Shown here: piece by piece, positions 62,866 to 64,000 of the stretch
How positions within the stretch are numbered: position 1 is the stretch's first letter
Layout of the letters: every line of letters begins with the position of its first letter
Source: CBDCNP01 sp965222425
GTDB taxonomy: Bacteria > Acidobacteriota > Vicinamibacteria > Marinacidobacterales > DATDRI01
Assembly (NCBI GenBank): GCA_965222425.1
Contig: CBDCTW010000011.1
Span: 10,993-74,992, forward strand
DNA: 64,000 bases
Direction: 5' to 3'
The notes under the pieces: model-generated
The model's database searches: none
Told to the model about the DNA's origin: nothing
Seen by the model: the letters and a program-made list of their open reading frames with translations, nothing else
Translations under genes and position numbers: made by a program

Positions 62866-63363
62866 TTGTTGACGAGACGGGCTGCCGTGCTCACGATCAG
62901 CGACGGCGTCGTAGCCGGCGCCCGCGAAGATCGTTCCGGTGCCGTTGCCGAGACCGAGTTAGGGGAGATGGGCTTCGACGTCGTCGCCCGAGCCGCCGTG
63001 GCGGATGAGCTGGAAGAGATCACGAAGCGGCTACGACAATGGGTGGACTCCGGCACTGCCGAGCTCATCCTCACCACGGGCGGCACGGGGCTAGGGCCCC
63101 GCGACGTGACGCCCGAGGCGGTTCGGCGCGTCGTCGAGCGGGAGCTGCCTGGATACGGAGAGCTTCTGCGAAATGATGGGCTGCGGCACACACCAATGGC
63201 CGTTCTTTCCCGGAGCCTCGCCGGAGCGGTTGGGGACACGCTCATCGTCGCCCTGCCCGGAAACCCCAAGGCGGTTAGCGAGGGACTGGAAGTCCTACGG
63301 CCCACATTGGCCCACGCCCTCGATCTTCTAGCTGGCGAAACCAAGCACAAGTCTTCTGGCTAG
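62866..63363 (+). CDS. MogA/MoaB-family molybdopterin protein
   Basis: 165 residues; a MoCF-binding domain: VLTISDGVVAGAREDRSGAV at the start, then TGGTGLGPRDVTPEAVRRVV, and a C-terminal LPGNPKAVSEGLEVL. These enzymes adenylate molybdopterin before metal insertion, or make the cofactor precursor (MoaB). Start is TTG; TTG codons at 62866 and 62869 are adjacent, and the second is better spaced from the GGGAGG site at 62858-62863. No other molybdenum genes lie in the window. Confidence 0.88.
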   Translation: MLTRRAAVLTISDGVVAGAREDRSGAVAETELGEMGFDVVARAAVADELEEITKRLRQWVDSGTAELILTTGGTGLGPRDVTPEAVRRVVERELPGYGELLRNDGLRHTPMAVLSRSLAGAVGDTLIVALPGNPKAVSEGLEVLRPTLAHALDLLAGETKHKSSG

Positions 63364-63376
63364 GGGTCGCGGGGGC

Positions 63377-63451
63377 CAAAACGGGGCTGCCACGAACTGG
63401 CTCGTCATGGGGGCACGCAAAAAAACGGGGTTGCCACGAACTGGCTCGTCA
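63377..63451. repeat. Direct repeat, two 30-bp copies 44 bp apart
   Basis: AAAACGGGG(C/T)TGCCACGAAC... occurs at 63378-63407 and 63422-63451 and differs at a single base. It sits in the gap between the MogA/MoaB gene and the second PilZ gene. No other copies were noticed in the window. It may be a mobile-element scar or a local duplication. Confidence 0.7.
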
Positions 63452-63595
63452 GCGGCCGGTGGGCAATCCGAAGGAATCCGCCCCCCGGGCGGTTGTTTCC
63501 TCAGCCACCCGCGGGTAAGACAATACCAGTATCTTGCCGATAACATACGAAGGGTTCCGCCATTTTTGCAGGTAGCTCGTAACCTGGGGGACAGG

Positions 63596-63933
63596 ATGCA
63601 ATCCACGCCGCCGCAGCTCACCACACGTCGCCGATACTCGCGCGTCCCCTCCGTAGGGGAGTGTTTCGCGCAGTTGGGCAACGGCTGGGAAGGTTCGGTC
63701 TTGGACGTGAGCCTGGGGGGATGTTACTCCGGGTCAAACGCGTGCTCACCCTAAGGTCGTCGTATTTCGTGAAGCTCTTGTTACTCCACCGCACCCTCGT
63801 CGTAGAGGCTCGGGTGGTCCGCGTGCAAGGCGCCTCCGAAAATTTCCTGACGGGCATGGAGTTCTTGAAGCTTTCTTCCGAGGACCGGGAGGTGCTTCGA
63901 GGCTTCACCGAAGCCAAGTCGGAAAAGGCCTGA
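63596..63933 (+). pseudogene. PilZ-domain gene, frame broken at a G6 run
   Basis: The start ATG 63596 follows a GGGGGACAGG site. The first part (TTRRRYSRVPSVGECFAQ and SVLDVSLGG) shows the PilZ RxxxR-type and xSxGG motifs. At the run of six G (63715-63720) the frame is lost. With one extra G the sequence continues GGMLLRVKRVLTLRSSYFVKLLLL...ARVVRVQGAS...EFLKLSSEDREVLRGF, a complete PilZ. Either a contingency locus, a decayed gene or a sequencing error. It is the second PilZ gene in this window with such a run. Confidence 0.72.
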
Positions 63934-64000
63934 ACTTATAGTCACTTTATAAGGCCCGTTGTTGCTGATGTCCCTGGCGTGAGGTTCGGTCCGGCTCACC

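Overview
The window is GC-rich bacterial DNA, most likely from an Acidobacteriota member. Three gene types point there: a VWFA-related secreted protein of the acidobacterial type (61852-62805, -), a serine/threonine kinase fused to a TolB/PD40-type beta-propeller (26101-28711), and a small microcompartment locus. MurE carries the DNPR motif of meso-diaminopimelate ligases, which fits a Gram-negative type wall. Assignment below phylum is not possible from this sequence alone.

Layout. 1-3290: a partial gene, then an overlapping topoisomerase VI A/B operon (-), unusual for bacteria. 3340-7701: an AsmA-like protein and an operon of a degenerate YchF-like protein with two family-2 glycosyltransferases. 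7929-25061: a complete division and cell-wall (dcw) cluster, mraZ-rsmH-ftsL-ftsI-murE-murF-mraY-murD-ftsW-murG-murC-murB-ftsQ-ftsA-ftsZ, almost all overlapping or abutting, with a sigma70-like promoter and three 10-bp MraZ-box-like repeats in front. 25070-25830: an RHH/PIN toxin-antitoxin pair with a near-leaderless promoter. 26101-28711: a kinase pseudogene with two frame lesions. 28826-33666: a PFK with PPi-type residues, a B12-binding radical SAM protein, an AcpS-like protein lacking its metal ligands, a PgeF/YfiH protein and a coiled-coil zinc-ribbon protein. 33704-39685: tRNA(CAT), rpoD, dnaG and mutS2 in one minus-strand block. 39825-43446: larB, a polytopic mannosyltransferase-like protein and a processive GT2.

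43468-46778 is the most unusual part. It is a compact bacterial microcompartment (BMC) locus: a TPR protein, a small CxxC/FCxxxC protein, a class II aldolase with a C-terminal encapsulation-peptide-like helix, one BMC-H hexamer protein, three consecutive BMC-P pentamer proteins, and an unrecognised 109-aa Cys-rich protein whose N-terminal helix also looks like an encapsulation peptide. No aldehyde dehydrogenase, phosphotransacylase or alcohol dehydrogenase gene is present in the window, so this is either a split locus or a reduced compartment.

46817-55727: dinB, proC, a Gld-like ABC exporter module (ATPase, permease, GldG-like, DUF4340), a lipoprotein and the CCA-adding enzyme. 55853-64000 is accessory and rearranged. 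An XRE regulator has its 3' end cut by an ISL3-type deletion derivative with perfect 24-bp ends. Two PilZ-domain genes are each broken in frame at a poly-G/C run. There is a dGTPase-like gene behind a 60-bp-period tandem repeat, an intact IS3-family element (27-bp ends, GTTT target duplication) inserted just upstream of a PilW-like pilin gene, the VWFA protein and a MogA/MoaB protein.

How the genes work together: the dcw block builds peptidoglycan precursors and the divisome. The rpoD/dnaG/mutS2 block covers initiation of transcription and replication plus recombination control. The BMC block would confine an aldolase reaction that releases a reactive aldehyde. The two PilZ genes and the pilin suggest c-di-GMP-linked surface behaviour, possibly switchable by homopolymer slippage, unless the frameshifts are sequencing errors.
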